Shown here piece by piece: positions 50,483 to 59,217 of a DNA stretch of 64,000 nucleotides (positions are counted from its first letter, which is position 1; every line of letters begins with the position of its first letter). Under the pieces are notes generated by a model. That model saw nothing but the letters and a program-made list of their open reading frames with translations, made no database searches and had not been told where the DNA came from. Source of the stretch: an uncultured Myxococcales bacterium (GTDB lineage Bacteria; Myxococcota_A; Polyangia; Polyangiales; Polyangiaceae); assembly GCA_937949945.1 (NCBI GenBank), contig CALFEQ010000121.1, forward strand, positions 29,171 to 93,170, read 5' to 3'. A program made the translations under genes and the position numbers.

Positions 50483-51846
50483 TGCGTCCGGGCGTCCGGC
50501 TCCTCTCGTTCGCCACACTCCTCGCCGTCGCCGCGCTCTTCGCGCTCGCGTCGGGCTGCGCGCGGACCACCGGCGAGGAGGTGGGGACGAGCGAAGATCG
50601 GATGACGCCGCTCGATCGCCTCCTCGTCGGGCGTGCCACGAGCTACCCCGCGGATCTCGGGATGCGCGAGCGGCTCCCCGAGCTCCGCACCTCGCAGGCC
50701 GCGCGTCGCGCCGAGGCGTGGGCGGTCGTGCGCAAGGTCCTCGAGCCGGTCGCCATCGCCGCCGGCGGCGACGGCGAGCCGCTCGAGCTGCCGCGCTTCC
50801 AGACCTGGTACTCGAAGGACGAGATCCTTCCGATGTTCGATCGCCTCCTCCGGGCGCAGACCAAGGAGGAGCGCGCCGCTCGGACGCCGCCGAGCGACGA
50901 GGCGATCGAAGAGGCCTTCTCGTGGCACGCCGGACGCGCTCCGTCGCTTCCGGGTTGGTCGGAGCAGCGCCTCGCGCAGCGGCTCGCCGAGCTCGAGGCC
51001 GACGGGACCGCGTCCCTCGGCGGACCCGAGCGCGTGCTCATGAGCCCGTCGCTCGTCGCGCATCTCTATCGCAACTACGGTCGCATCCTCGACTGCATCG
51101 GCCGCGTGCCCGCGGCGGAGGACGCGCCGCCGAGCGAGACGAACTTCGCTCCTTGCCTCGGCGAGGAGGCTCCGGCCGACGCGGTCGTCGTGAAGGCTCG
51201 ATGGGTTCCCGAGACCCTCCCGCTCGAGGTGTTCGACACCTCGGCCGAGGCGCTCGAGGCGACGCTCGCTGCGGGGCAGTGGGGACCCGCGCCGAGGAGG
51301 GCGTCGCCGAACGAGCAGAGCATCTACACGATGCGTCTGGCGAGCGGCATCCGCATGAGGCTCGCGGCGCTCCACATCGCGACGAAGGAGCTCCGCGACT
51401 GGATGTGGATCACGCTCTTCTGGTCCGACACTCCGAAGCAGGACTTCGGCGCCGATCGCCCCGCCGACTTCACCGGGCCGTTCGGGAGCTACAAGATGTG
51501 CGTCGTCGTCGCGTACGACGAAGAGGATCCGGGCGAAAGCCATCCGAGCCCCGAGCTTTCGAGCCTCGAGGCGGCGCACGCCGCGACGCGCGCGTTCGGG
51601 CCGCGCACGTGGTGCTCGAACCCCTACCTCGAGCACGGGCCGGGCAACGCGAAGACGAACTGCATCGGCTGCCACCAGCACGGGGGCACGAGGCACACGT
51701 CGGAGTCGGTGCTCGCCGCGTTCCCGGACGGCTCGCGCGCGAAGCTGCGCGAGAACTTCCCGGCCGACTACCTGTTCGTGACGAGCACGGGCCTCGAGCT
51801 CGCGACGCTCTTCCAGTCGAAGGTCGCTCAGCTCTCGACGCCCTGA
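50482..51846 (+). CDS. Second haem-c (CxxCH) lipoprotein
   Basis: A 454-residue lipoprotein (lipobox LASGC, Cys26) with one CIGCH motif close to the C-terminus (C394, C397, H398) and a helical body without recognised domains. It is translationally coupled to the upstream haem lipoprotein (TGATG overlap at 50480-50484), so the two probably form one complex. The motif position at opposite ends of the two partners could allow haem-haem contact; that is speculative. Confidence 0.75.
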   Translation: MRPGVRLLSFATLLAVAALFALASGCARTTGEEVGTSEDRMTPLDRLLVGRATSYPADLGMRERLPELRTSQAARRAEAWAVVRKVLEPVAIAAGGDGEPLELPRFQTWYSKDEILPMFDRLLRAQTKEERAARTPPSDEAIEEAFSWHAGRAPSLPGWSEQRLAQRLAELEADGTASLGGPERVLMSPSLVAHLYRNYGRILDCIGRVPAAEDAPPSETNFAPCLGEEAPADAVVVKARWVPETLPLEVFDTSAEALEATLAAGQWGPAPRRASPNEQSIYTMRLASGIRMRLAALHIATKELRDWMWITLFWSDTPKQDFGADRPADFTGPFGSYKMCVVVAYDEEDPGESHPSPELSSLEAAHAATRAFGPRTWCSNPYLEHGPGNAKTNCIGCHQHGGTRHTSESVLAAFPDGSRAKLRENFPADYLFVTSTGLELATLFQSKVAQLSTP

Positions 51847-51870
51847 TCGGCGAGCACGCCGACGCTGCGC

Positions 51871-52683
51871 TCAGCGGAGCGAGGCGCGGATGCGCTCGAC
51901 GAAGTCGCGCTCGAACACGCCGTCGACGCGGATCGAGTAGCGGAAGAACGGCGCCGGATCGACGCCGTGGTAGTCCATGTCGTTGAACCAGTAGATGGGC
52001 GCGTCGACGACGATCTTGGTCTCGCCCGTCGGATCGCACAGGTAAAAGCCCTTGTTCCTCCGCGGGTCGATCGAGATCGACTGCGCGATCGTGAGCGCCT
52101 TGCCCGGCTCCGAGTCGCGATGCGCGGGCGCATGGTCGTTGGCCTCGATCCCGAAGAGGACGCAGCGGCCGATCTCGGTGAACGGGAGCGACTCGATGAA
52201 CTCCACCGTGCGCGGGAACAAGCGGCGCGCCTCCTCGGTGAAGTCTTTGCCCTCGCCCGAATGCTTGTCCTCCCAGCGATGGTTCTCGAGCAGGTGGTAA
52301 CAGACCTTCCACGGGAAATAGACCCCGTAGCGGTACTTCAGATAGAGCATCTGCTCGCGGCTGAGCGGGTGATCGGTCTCGTCGCCGAAGGTCCAACCCG
52401 GCTCGTCGGGGTCGAAGCCCTCGGGCTCTTCTCCGTAGGAGACGAACTTGATCAGCTCCTCGCGGGAGAAGCGCTCGATGACGTGCATGTAATCGACGTA
52501 GGGATCCTCGTTCACCCACGGCGCGGTCACGCCCATCCATTTGAGGCTGCCGCCCGTGTACGAGGGCTCGACCAGCGGCAGCGCGCAGACGATCTCCTCG
52601 TCGATCTCGGCGAGACGAGACGTGTCGATGAGGTTCGACAGGTCGATCCAAGGGCGTCCGAAGATTCCGCAGAGCCGGCTCAT
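51871..52683 (-). CDS. Putative Fe(II)/2OG oxygenase-like protein, copy 2
   Basis: A 270-residue paralog of the gene at 43208-44086, with the same candidate triad H188, D190 (PAHRDSE), H239 (MDYHGVD) and Arg252 (YSIRVDG) at identical relative spacing. Shared blocks: IDTSRLAEIDEEI, YTGGSLKWMG, YGVYFPWKVCYHL, GRCVLFGIEANDHA. The ATG overlaps the Rieske oxygenase stop (52680-52683), so the two oxygenases are translated together and probably act on one pathway. The substrate is unknown. Confidence 0.74.
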   Translation of the reverse strand: MSRLCGIFGRPWIDLSNLIDTSRLAEIDEEIVCALPLVEPSYTGGSLKWMGVTAPWVNEDPYVDYMHVIERFSREELIKFVSYGEEPEGFDPDEPGWTFGDETDHPLSREQMLYLKYRYGVYFPWKVCYHLLENHRWEDKHSGEGKDFTEEARRLFPRTVEFIESLPFTEIGRCVLFGIEANDHAPAHRDSEPGKALTIAQSISIDPRRNKGFYLCDPTGETKIVVDAPIYWFNDMDYHGVDPAPFFRYSIRVDGVFERDFVERIRASLR

Positions 52684-53810
52684 GTCTCCTCCCCATGCGC
52701 GGCGGCGACCATGCGATCGAACGCGTGCATGCCCTCCTCCACCGTGGCGTAAGCGCACGGCTCGAACGCTCGCGAGGAGGCGTTCGCTTGCTGATCTTCG
52801 CAGATCGCCTTGTCCTCGGCGTTGATGCCGTCCCAGAGCTCGAAGACGTCGCGCGGGTCGAAGCCCGGGACGAACGCGGCGGGGTGGAAGTAGACGTCGG
52901 CGACGACGCGCGTCCGCGCGACGGCGAGCGGGACGACGCGGTACGTGAGCAGGTAGTCCGGCTGAAGGCTCGTGAGGAGGCTCGGGAAGAGCATCGCGTC
53001 GAACACGGTCCCTGCGAGATCGGGCGGCACGAGGAGCGGCCGGCCGTGGCGCGAGCCGTCGAGCGACACCGTCTCACCGCCCGTGATCTTCATCGTGCCG
53101 CCGAGCCACGGCCCGGCGCCGAGCCACGACTCCGCCTCGCTCGTCGGCGTGAGCCGCTCGAGCGCGCGATGCACGCGCGGGAAGTGATGCGACTCCTGGA
53201 AGTTCTCGAACAGGAGCTTCCAGTTCGCCGCGACCTCGTACTCGACGCGGCGCCCACGGCGGAGCAGGGCGAGGACGTCCGCTCGGAGCCACGGCGGCGT
53301 CTCGCCGAGCCACGCCTCGAGGGCCGGCGCGCGAGGATCGAGCGTGACGAAGACGAACCCTCGCCACACGTCGACGCGCGCTTCGCGCAGGCCGTTCGCG
53401 CCGAGGTCGAAGCCTTCGGGCACGAACGGCGCCGACACGAGTCGGCCGTCGAGCTCGTAGGTCCAGCCGTGGTACGGACACTCGAGGCGCGCGGCTCGCC
53501 CGCACGGCGCGCGGCCGACGACGGACGCTCCGCGGTGGCGGCATACGTCGAAGAAGGCGCGCAGGCGCAGGTCGGGGCCGCGCACGACGAGGATCGGCTC
53601 GCCGCCGACGATCTCGCGCAGCCACCGTCCGGGCAGGTCGACCTCGTCTTCGCGTCCGACGCAGATCCACGCCCGTCCGAAGATGCGTTCCTCTTCGAAC
53701 GCGAACACCTCGGGGTCCACGAACGCGCGCGCCGGGAGCGGCCGCGCGCGTTCGAGCGGCGCCAGCACGGGCGCGAGCTCGTCCGTCGTCAGCGGGCTGC
53801 CGCGAGGCAT
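52680..53810 (-). CDS. Rieske non-haem iron oxygenase (alpha-subunit type)
   Basis: A 376-residue oxygenase. The Rieske [2Fe-2S] ligands are CRHRG and CPYHGW; the mononuclear iron site is in NWKLLFENFQESHHFPRVH (two His), with a later Asp expected. Overall architecture matches the ring-hydroxylating/choline-monooxygenase/glycine-betaine demethylase family. No reductase gene is nearby, so electrons must come from elsewhere. It is coupled to the second oxygenase by a 4-base overlap and is divergent from the propeller lipoprotein across 87 bases. Confidence 0.88.
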   Translation of the reverse strand: MPRGSPLTTDELAPVLAPLERARPLPARAFVDPEVFAFEEERIFGRAWICVGREDEVDLPGRWLREIVGGEPILVVRGPDLRLRAFFDVCRHRGASVVGRAPCGRAARLECPYHGWTYELDGRLVSAPFVPEGFDLGANGLREARVDVWRGFVFVTLDPRAPALEAWLGETPPWLRADVLALLRRGRRVEYEVAANWKLLFENFQESHHFPRVHRALERLTPTSEAESWLGAGPWLGGTMKITGGETVSLDGSRHGRPLLVPPDLAGTVFDAMLFPSLLTSLQPDYLLTYRVVPLAVARTRVVADVYFHPAAFVPGFDPRDVFELWDGINAEDKAICEDQQANASSRAFEPCAYATVEEGMHAFDRMVAAAHGEET

Positions 53811-53897
53811 GGGCGGACATCCTAGCGGGTTCGTGCAGGCGGATGCGCGTGCAGTAACATTCCGCCTCGGCGCGCAGACGCGCGTCGGGCTCTGGAG

Positions 53898-54980
53898 ATG
53901 GTCACTGACGCGTTCATCGTCGATCGCGCGAAGCGGGTATGTCTGAGCATCGCCGTCGCGTCGCTCGTGCTCGGCTGCGGCGGATCCGCCCCGGCTCCAC
54001 GTCCGAACGTCCGAGAGCGGACGATCACCTCGCCGCCCGCCGCGCCCAGGGCGACGATCACGACGCTGAAGGACCAGCCCGAGCCCTTCCAGCCGACGTC
54101 GGGCCCGGGAGACGCTCCGGTCGCCTTCGTCCGAGACGAGAAGAGCAGCCGGCTCGACGTGGCGCTTCCGCTCGGGCGAGCCCGCGAGGTGTGGACCGTG
54201 CCGCTCCACGGGCCTCGGCGCGCGCCGTGCCGTTTCTCGTGCTCGCCCGGACAGGGCACGTTCGTCCTCGCGGCGGGAAATCGCGTCGCCGTCACGGGGC
54301 CCGACGGCTGGGTGCTCTTCGACACGAACGGGCGACGAGCAGGCGAGGGCAAGTCGGAGGGCAGGGAGGTCCGCATCGATCGCGTCAGCGGCATGGTCGT
54401 GGAGGACGAGACGCGATCGCCCGACCTGTCTCCCGACGTGAGGATCGCCTCGCACGAGCGCACCGTCGCCATGGTGAAGAACGGCGGGGTGTACGTCGGC
54501 GAGCGCGCCATCGAGGGCCGTTTCGACACGTTCGACGTGTCGATCGACGACGGCAGCAAGGTCGCGTTCGTCCCCGTGCGGCAGGGCGACGACCTCGTGA
54601 TGTGGATGATCCCGCTCGACGCCAACGGCAGCATCGGCCGGCACAAGATTCCCGGTCGCGCGAAGAAGGTCCTCGGACCGCCCGTCCTCGGCAAGCGGCT
54701 CCGCGTGCTCGTGCTCGACACGGGGATCCTCGCGCTCGGCCTCGACGGCAAGCGCGTCTGGGAGCGCCGCGGCGTTCCGAGCGGCGGCATCAGCATCACG
54801 TCGGACGATCACGTCCTCGTCGCCGACGGGCCGAAGGTGAGCGCGATCGACCCCCGCGGGCGCGAGACCGAGATCTGGTCGGGCGGCGACGTCGTGCTCG
54901 TCTCGCCGCCGATCCTCGACGCCAGCGGGCTCTTGCTCGTCGCGAGCGAAGAGGCGCTGCACGCGCTCGCGTTCTCGTGA
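53898..54980 (+). CDS. Beta-propeller lipoprotein
   Basis: A 360-residue secreted lipoprotein (lipobox LVLGC). After a Pro/Thr-rich linker the protein is all-beta with repeated WD/PQQ-like strands (RVAVTGPDGWVLFDTNGRR, GILALGLDGKRVWERRGVPS, LLLVASEEALHALAF). This resembles PQQ-like or YVTN propellers such as BamB, but no specific family was identified. Convergent with the TPR gene after 6 bases. Confidence 0.72.
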   Translation: MVTDAFIVDRAKRVCLSIAVASLVLGCGGSAPAPRPNVRERTITSPPAAPRATITTLKDQPEPFQPTSGPGDAPVAFVRDEKSSRLDVALPLGRAREVWTVPLHGPRRAPCRFSCSPGQGTFVLAAGNRVAVTGPDGWVLFDTNGRRAGEGKSEGREVRIDRVSGMVVEDETRSPDLSPDVRIASHERTVAMVKNGGVYVGERAIEGRFDTFDVSIDDGSKVAFVPVRQGDDLVMWMIPLDANGSIGRHKIPGRAKKVLGPPVLGKRLRVLVLDTGILALGLDGKRVWERRGVPSGGISITSDDHVLVADGPKVSAIDPRGRETEIWSGGDVVLVSPPILDASGLLLVASEEALHALAFS

Positions 54981-54986
54981 GCGACC

Positions 54987-56033
54987 TCAGAACGTGCCGG
55001 CGAAATCGAGGCCGACTCCCGACGGCCCCGCCGACGGGATCACGCGAGCGGTCCTGTGCGGAGGCTTCGCGCCGGTGCGTGCTTCGGAGCCGCTCGGCGC
55101 GAGGAAGTAGACGAGCGCGCCGAGCGTGATGGCGCCCGTGCCCGCGGCGAGCCCGATGACGCTCGCCTTGAACGAGTCCTTCGCCTGCTGGTTGAGGGCG
55201 GCCTTCTCTCCGTCGGGGCAGGAGTCGGGCGTCGGGCACATCCGTCGCGCCTGGCTCGATTCGCTCAGCGCTTTCCCTCCGAAGTACGCGCCGACGCCGA
55301 GCCCGACGACGCCGGCGCCGACGAGGAGGAGCCCGGTCGTGCGCTGGGCGCTGCCGGCGTTCGACTTCGTGTCGGCGTCCGGCGCCGGCGATGCGAGGGT
55401 GGGGCGCACGACGGCCTTGCGCGGCGCCGTCGCGGGCGTCGCCGTGACGGGAGCCGTGGAGGCGGGTACGTCCTCGAGCCGTTCGACGACGATCTCGGTG
55501 GTGCCGGCTCCGGTGATGCGAACGACGTAGGACCGCGACACCTTGCCGTCGGCCGAGACCTCGATCCGATGCTCGCCGGGATCCATCGGCAGGGGCGAGC
55601 CGAGCTCGTCGGCCGGGACGAGCTCGCCGTCGCGACGGACGCGATACGTACGCCCTTCGTCTTCTGGGAGGTGCACGATGAGACGGGGGACGGACGCCTC
55701 GAGCGCGCGGGCACGCTTGTCCGCGGCGGCCGCGAGGTCGTTGCGCCCGTTGCGCCGGCCGAGCTCGCTCGCGCGCGCGTACTCGGCGGACGCCGTCGCG
55801 AGCTTGCCTTGCCCTTCGTGACACATCGCGAGCGCGAGGAGCGTGCCGGCGCCCGGTTCGAGCCGCTGGCTCTCGGCGAGCTTCGGGCACGCCTCGTCGT
55901 ACCGCTTGGCGTCGAGCAGCGCGCGCCCTTCGCGGAAGAGCGCCTCTGCGGCCGAGGGCTCGGCGGCGTGCGCCGCGAGCGGCGCGAAGAGCGCGCCCGC
56001 GACGATCGACGCGCAGAGTCCTGCGCGGAGCAT
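54987..56033 (-). CDS. Exported TPR/PEGA-type protein, pseudokinase partner
   Basis: A 348-residue protein: signal peptide (AGLCASIVAGALFAPLAAHAA), TPR-like repeats (AEALFREGRALLDAKRYDEA, GTLLALAMCHEGQGKLATA), then a PEGA-like beta domain (VRRDGELVPADELGSPLPMD, GEHRIEVSADGK), a transmembrane helix (TTGLLLVGAGVVGLGVGAYFG) and a second near the C-terminus. A common myxobacterial layout. It starts 7 bases after the pseudokinase stop on the same strand; ATG 56054 or 56075 are alternative starts. Confidence 0.75.
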   Translation of the reverse strand: MLRAGLCASIVAGALFAPLAAHAAEPSAAEALFREGRALLDAKRYDEACPKLAESQRLEPGAGTLLALAMCHEGQGKLATASAEYARASELGRRNGRNDLAAAADKRARALEASVPRLIVHLPEDEGRTYRVRRDGELVPADELGSPLPMDPGEHRIEVSADGKVSRSYVVRITGAGTTEIVVERLEDVPASTAPVTATPATAPRKAVVRPTLASPAPDADTKSNAGSAQRTTGLLLVGAGVVGLGVGAYFGGKALSESSQARRMCPTPDSCPDGEKAALNQQAKDSFKASVIGLAAGTGAITLGALVYFLAPSGSEARTGAKPPHRTARVIPSAGPSGVGLDFAGTF

Positions 56034-56040
56034 CTTCGCG

Positions 56041-57636
56041 TCAGCGACGATCATCGAGGAACTTGCGGAGGTCATCGGCAGCCTCTGCCGGCTGCGTGCT
56101 CGGCCGGTTTGCGTTCGACTTCGTGGCCGACGCCGCGCGGCTGCGCTTCGGCGAAGCGGTCGCGGTCGCGCGCGGCGAGGGAGCGGCGGACGCGACGGGC
56201 GCCGGAGCGCTCTCTTCGGGCGAGGGCGCCGGCAGCTCGATCACGGGCGGCGGCAGCTCGACGGGCGTGCTCGGAGGCGAGGCCGGGGCGGACGCGGACG
56301 CACGGTCCGACCCATCGCGCGAGCGCGAGAGACGCGCGCCCTCCGTGCCCACGAGGACGAGCATCGCGACGCTCACGGCAGCCGTGAGGACGCCGAGGAC
56401 CTTGATCGTACGGCGGCGCGGGAACGATCCGGACCCCGCGTCGGGCCTGCGCACGATGCGGGTCGGCTGATCGCGACCCGAGGACGCTTGGAACGTGACC
56501 GGAGGCGGCGTCGTCGTCGAGATGCGAAGCACCGGCACGGGCTCCGACCCGGACTCGGGGAGCAGATCGCGCACCGACGGCGCGAGGACGTCGGCGTCCT
56601 TCGACGGCGCGTTGTCGAGGCCGACGATGCTTCGCTGCCGCTCGAACGCGAGGGCCGTGTACTTGATGTCCTGGACGACGACCGTGGGATCGCTCTCCGT
56701 CGGCACGAGCGCCGGGCGGCGAGCGGCGATGCGATCGAGCCAGAAGTCGGAGTCCGACGCGAACGGCACGATCGCCTCGGCGAGATCGAGCACCGTCTGC
56801 GGCCGAAGCTCGGGCTCTCGCGCGAGTGACTTCTCCACGATCTCGGCGAGCTCGTCGGGCACGTCGGCGAGCGACGGCGGATCGTCGAGGATGACCGAGA
56901 GGCTCGCGCCCGAGGGCGTGTCGACCGTGAACGGCGGAGCGCCCGCGATCATCGTGTGGAGCAGGACGCCGATCGCCCAGACGTCCGAGCGAGGATCGAG
57001 GCTCGTCCCGTCGCGGAGCTGCTCCGGGGCGCGCAGGATGCACTCGACATCACGGTTCGATCCGAGCGCGAGCGCGGCCTCCGCCCTCGCCGTCCCTGCG
57101 CCCGTGACCTTGATGTCCACGAGGCCCGAGGCCGACCAGGCGACGTGCACGGCGTGCGGCCCGAGGAAGCCATGGACGATGCCGTTCGCGTGTGCCTCTG
57201 CGATCGCGTCGCAGACCGCGAGCGCGACGTCCACCGCCTCCGCGGTCCTGAGCGCGCCGTGCTCGCGCAGGTGCGCGGCCAAGGTGGTGCTCGCGATGCG
57301 CTCGCTCACGAGCCACGGATGCCCCTCGAGCGTCACACCAGCGTCGATCACCCGTGCGACGTGCGGGCTCACGAGCGCCTTCGCACGGTGCGCCCCGGCG
57401 ATGAAGGAGGCGCGGGCGGAGTCCTCGGCCGGCCGGCCGAACGAGCCGGGCGGGGAGACGAGCACGTGAGCGGCCACGCGCGTCCCGCTCGTCAGATCCG
57501 TGGCCTCGTAGTGCACCTTCGTGGGCCGAGCCTGAACGAGCGACTCGATGCGATAGCGGCCTCCGAGGAGATCGCCCTCGCAGAGCGACAACAGAGGCGT
57601 GAGGGGCTGGGGCATTCCGAGCGACGACCTCGCCAT
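56041..57636 (-). CDS. Membrane-anchored pseudokinase (Ser/Thr kinase fold, catalytic residues lost)
   Basis: A 531-residue protein with the kinase fold but without catalysis. The glycine loop is degenerate (VQARPTKVHY), the Lys is His57 (VAAHVLV), HRD is HGF (155-157) and DFG is replaced by VTGAG (177-181). The structural parts remain: RAPEQLRDG and SDVWAIGVLLHTMI. A transmembrane helix (TIKVLGVLTAAVSVAMLVLVG) and a Pro/Ser/Ala-rich tail follow. It probably acts by binding rather than phosphorylation, maybe with the TPR protein downstream. Compare the intact kinase at 19780-21402. Confidence 0.82.
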   Translation of the reverse strand: MARSSLGMPQPLTPLLSLCEGDLLGGRYRIESLVQARPTKVHYEATDLTSGTRVAAHVLVSPPGSFGRPAEDSARASFIAGAHRAKALVSPHVARVIDAGVTLEGHPWLVSERIASTTLAAHLREHGALRTAEAVDVALAVCDAIAEAHANGIVHGFLGPHAVHVAWSASGLVDIKVTGAGTARAEAALALGSNRDVECILRAPEQLRDGTSLDPRSDVWAIGVLLHTMIAGAPPFTVDTPSGASLSVILDDPPSLADVPDELAEIVEKSLAREPELRPQTVLDLAEAIVPFASDSDFWLDRIAARRPALVPTESDPTVVVQDIKYTALAFERQRSIVGLDNAPSKDADVLAPSVRDLLPESGSEPVPVLRISTTTPPPVTFQASSGRDQPTRIVRRPDAGSGSFPRRRTIKVLGVLTAAVSVAMLVLVGTEGARLSRSRDGSDRASASAPASPPSTPVELPPPVIELPAPSPEESAPAPVASAAPSPRATATASPKRSRAASATKSNANRPSTQPAEAADDLRKFLDDRR

Positions 57637-57861
57637 CGTTATGTAGGATGAGGTAGCACAAGTATGATGACGTGGTAGTCGTGTAGCCCGCGATCGCCCC
57701 GTCGACGACGCACAAGTTGTCGAAATCAGAATGAAATCGAATGCGTAATTTTTCGCGCAACGGCGACGACCTCATCCGTCAGGGCCGTCGTCGACGCATT
57801 CGAACCTCGGGGGCGATCCTTGGTGGACGGGCGCCGGAGGGAGGCAGTAACAAGGGCGCCC

Positions 57862-58956
57862 ATGAAGCCTTCCTCTTCATTGCACCTGGTCCTCGGAAGC
57901 CTCTTCGTCCTTTCTGCGTGCGGTGGCGCGCCCGAGCCGGAGGTGCCTCCGCCGCCGCCTCCTCCTGCGCCGACGGCGCCCGCGACCGTGTCGCCCGCGG
58001 AGACGGCCAAGGCCCCCGAGCTCTCGCCGGAGGAGAAGAAGAAGCAGGAAGCGCGCGAGGCGCTCGAGAGGGATCGCGCGAAGATGAAGGCCGACGCCGA
58101 GGCCGAGAAGGCGCGCTTCACCCCCGAGCTGGTGGCGGAGGCGAAGGCCCTCGTCGACAAGGCGTATCCGACCGGTAAGGCTGCCATCCAGGCTGCGGTC
58201 GCCAGCAAGACGCGCAAGCCCGGGAACGCCGATCGCGACAAGTACCGCCACCCGGTCGAGACCCTCGAGTTCTTCGGCTTCAAGCCGACGCTGACCGTCC
58301 TCGAGTACGGCCCGGGCGACGGCTGGTACACCGAGCTGCTCGCGCCTGCGCTCGCCAAGAAGGGCAAGCTCATCGTGACCAACGGCGATCCGAACGGGCC
58401 GCCCGAGGAGCGGAGCACGTTCTACGCGGAGCGCTTCAAGGCGTTCCTCGACAAGTCGCCCGAGCTCTACGGCAAGGTCGAGGTCGTCACGATCGACCCG
58501 AAGAACCCGAACGTGAATCACGAGGGCAAGGTCGATCTCGCGCTCATCGTGCGCGGCCTCCACGGCATGGTGAACCAGGGCAAGCTCAACGAGTGGCTCG
58601 CGACGATCCACGCGAGCCTGAAGCCGAACGGCGTGCTCGGGGTCGTGCAGCACCGCGCGCCCGCCGACGCGAATCCTCTCGAGAGCGCGAAGAACGGCTA
58701 CCTGCCCGAGAAGTGGGTCATCGAGCAGGTCGAGGCCGCGGGCTTCAAGCTCGCCGGAAAGTCCGAGATCAACGCGAACCCGAAGGACACGAAGGACCAC
58801 CCCGACGGCGTGTGGGCGCTCCCGCCGACGCTCAAGCACGGTGACAAGGATCGCGAGAAGTACCTCGCGATCGGCGAGAGCGATCGCATGACCCTGAAGT
58901 TCACGAAGGTGGCGAAGAAGCCCGCTGCCGACGCGAAGGCGACCGAGAAGAAGTAG
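57862..58956 (+). CDS. Secreted methyltransferase-like lipoprotein (COG4798-like)
   Basis: A 364-residue lipoprotein (lipobox LSACG) with a Pro-rich then charged helical linker. The C-terminal domain is a class I SAM-methyltransferase fold similar to COG4798 predicted methyltransferases: RHPVETLEFFGFKP, then motif I VLEYGPGDGWYTELLAPAL, VDLALIVRGLHGM and VLGVVQHRAP. Export is puzzling because SAM is cytoplasmic; it may be a repurposed fold. ATG 57862 begins the signal. A terminator follows about 55 bases after the stop. Confidence 0.82.
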   Translation: MKPSSSLHLVLGSLFVLSACGGAPEPEVPPPPPPPAPTAPATVSPAETAKAPELSPEEKKKQEAREALERDRAKMKADAEAEKARFTPELVAEAKALVDKAYPTGKAAIQAAVASKTRKPGNADRDKYRHPVETLEFFGFKPTLTVLEYGPGDGWYTELLAPALAKKGKLIVTNGDPNGPPEERSTFYAERFKAFLDKSPELYGKVEVVTIDPKNPNVNHEGKVDLALIVRGLHGMVNQGKLNEWLATIHASLKPNGVLGVVQHRAPADANPLESAKNGYLPEKWVIEQVEAAGFKLAGKSEINANPKDTKDHPDGVWALPPTLKHGDKDREKYLAIGESDRMTLKFTKVAKKPAADAKATEKK

Positions 58957-59009
58957 CGTCGCATCGAGCGCGGGAAGCGCGCGGCTCTTCGCGAGCCTCA
59001 CGCGCCATG

Positions 59010-59050
59010 ACGGCCACGTCGCCTCGCCGGCGGCGTGGCCGTGATCTTTT
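59010..59050 (+). terminator. Intrinsic terminator of the methyltransferase gene
   Basis: ACGGCCACG pairs perfectly with CGTGGCCGT; the inner TCGCC/GGCGG extends the stem to 14 bp (one T-G), around a 5-base loop, followed by GATCTTTT. It lies 54 bases beyond the stop codon at 58956. This is the clearest terminator in the window; the rest of 58957-59217 holds no gene. Confidence 0.75.
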
Positions 59051-59217
59051 CGGCGAAGGATTCACGCGTGGAGGATTCGATGGCGGGCTCTTCGCGTCGC
59101 GCGGTCCATCGCGGCGGGTCGTCATGACGCGCGGATCCTTCGCGCCACGCCTTCGTGCTCGAGCTCGCGCGCCGATGGCGAGCGCGTTGCAACTCTCCAC
59201 CGACGCTGGAGGGCGGC

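Noticed and set aside
52680..53810. Rieske protein as electron partner of the hydrogenase
   Set aside because: It is a full ring-hydroxylating-type oxygenase with a mononuclear iron site, 14 kb away and coupled to another oxygenase, not a small ferredoxin-like Rieske protein.
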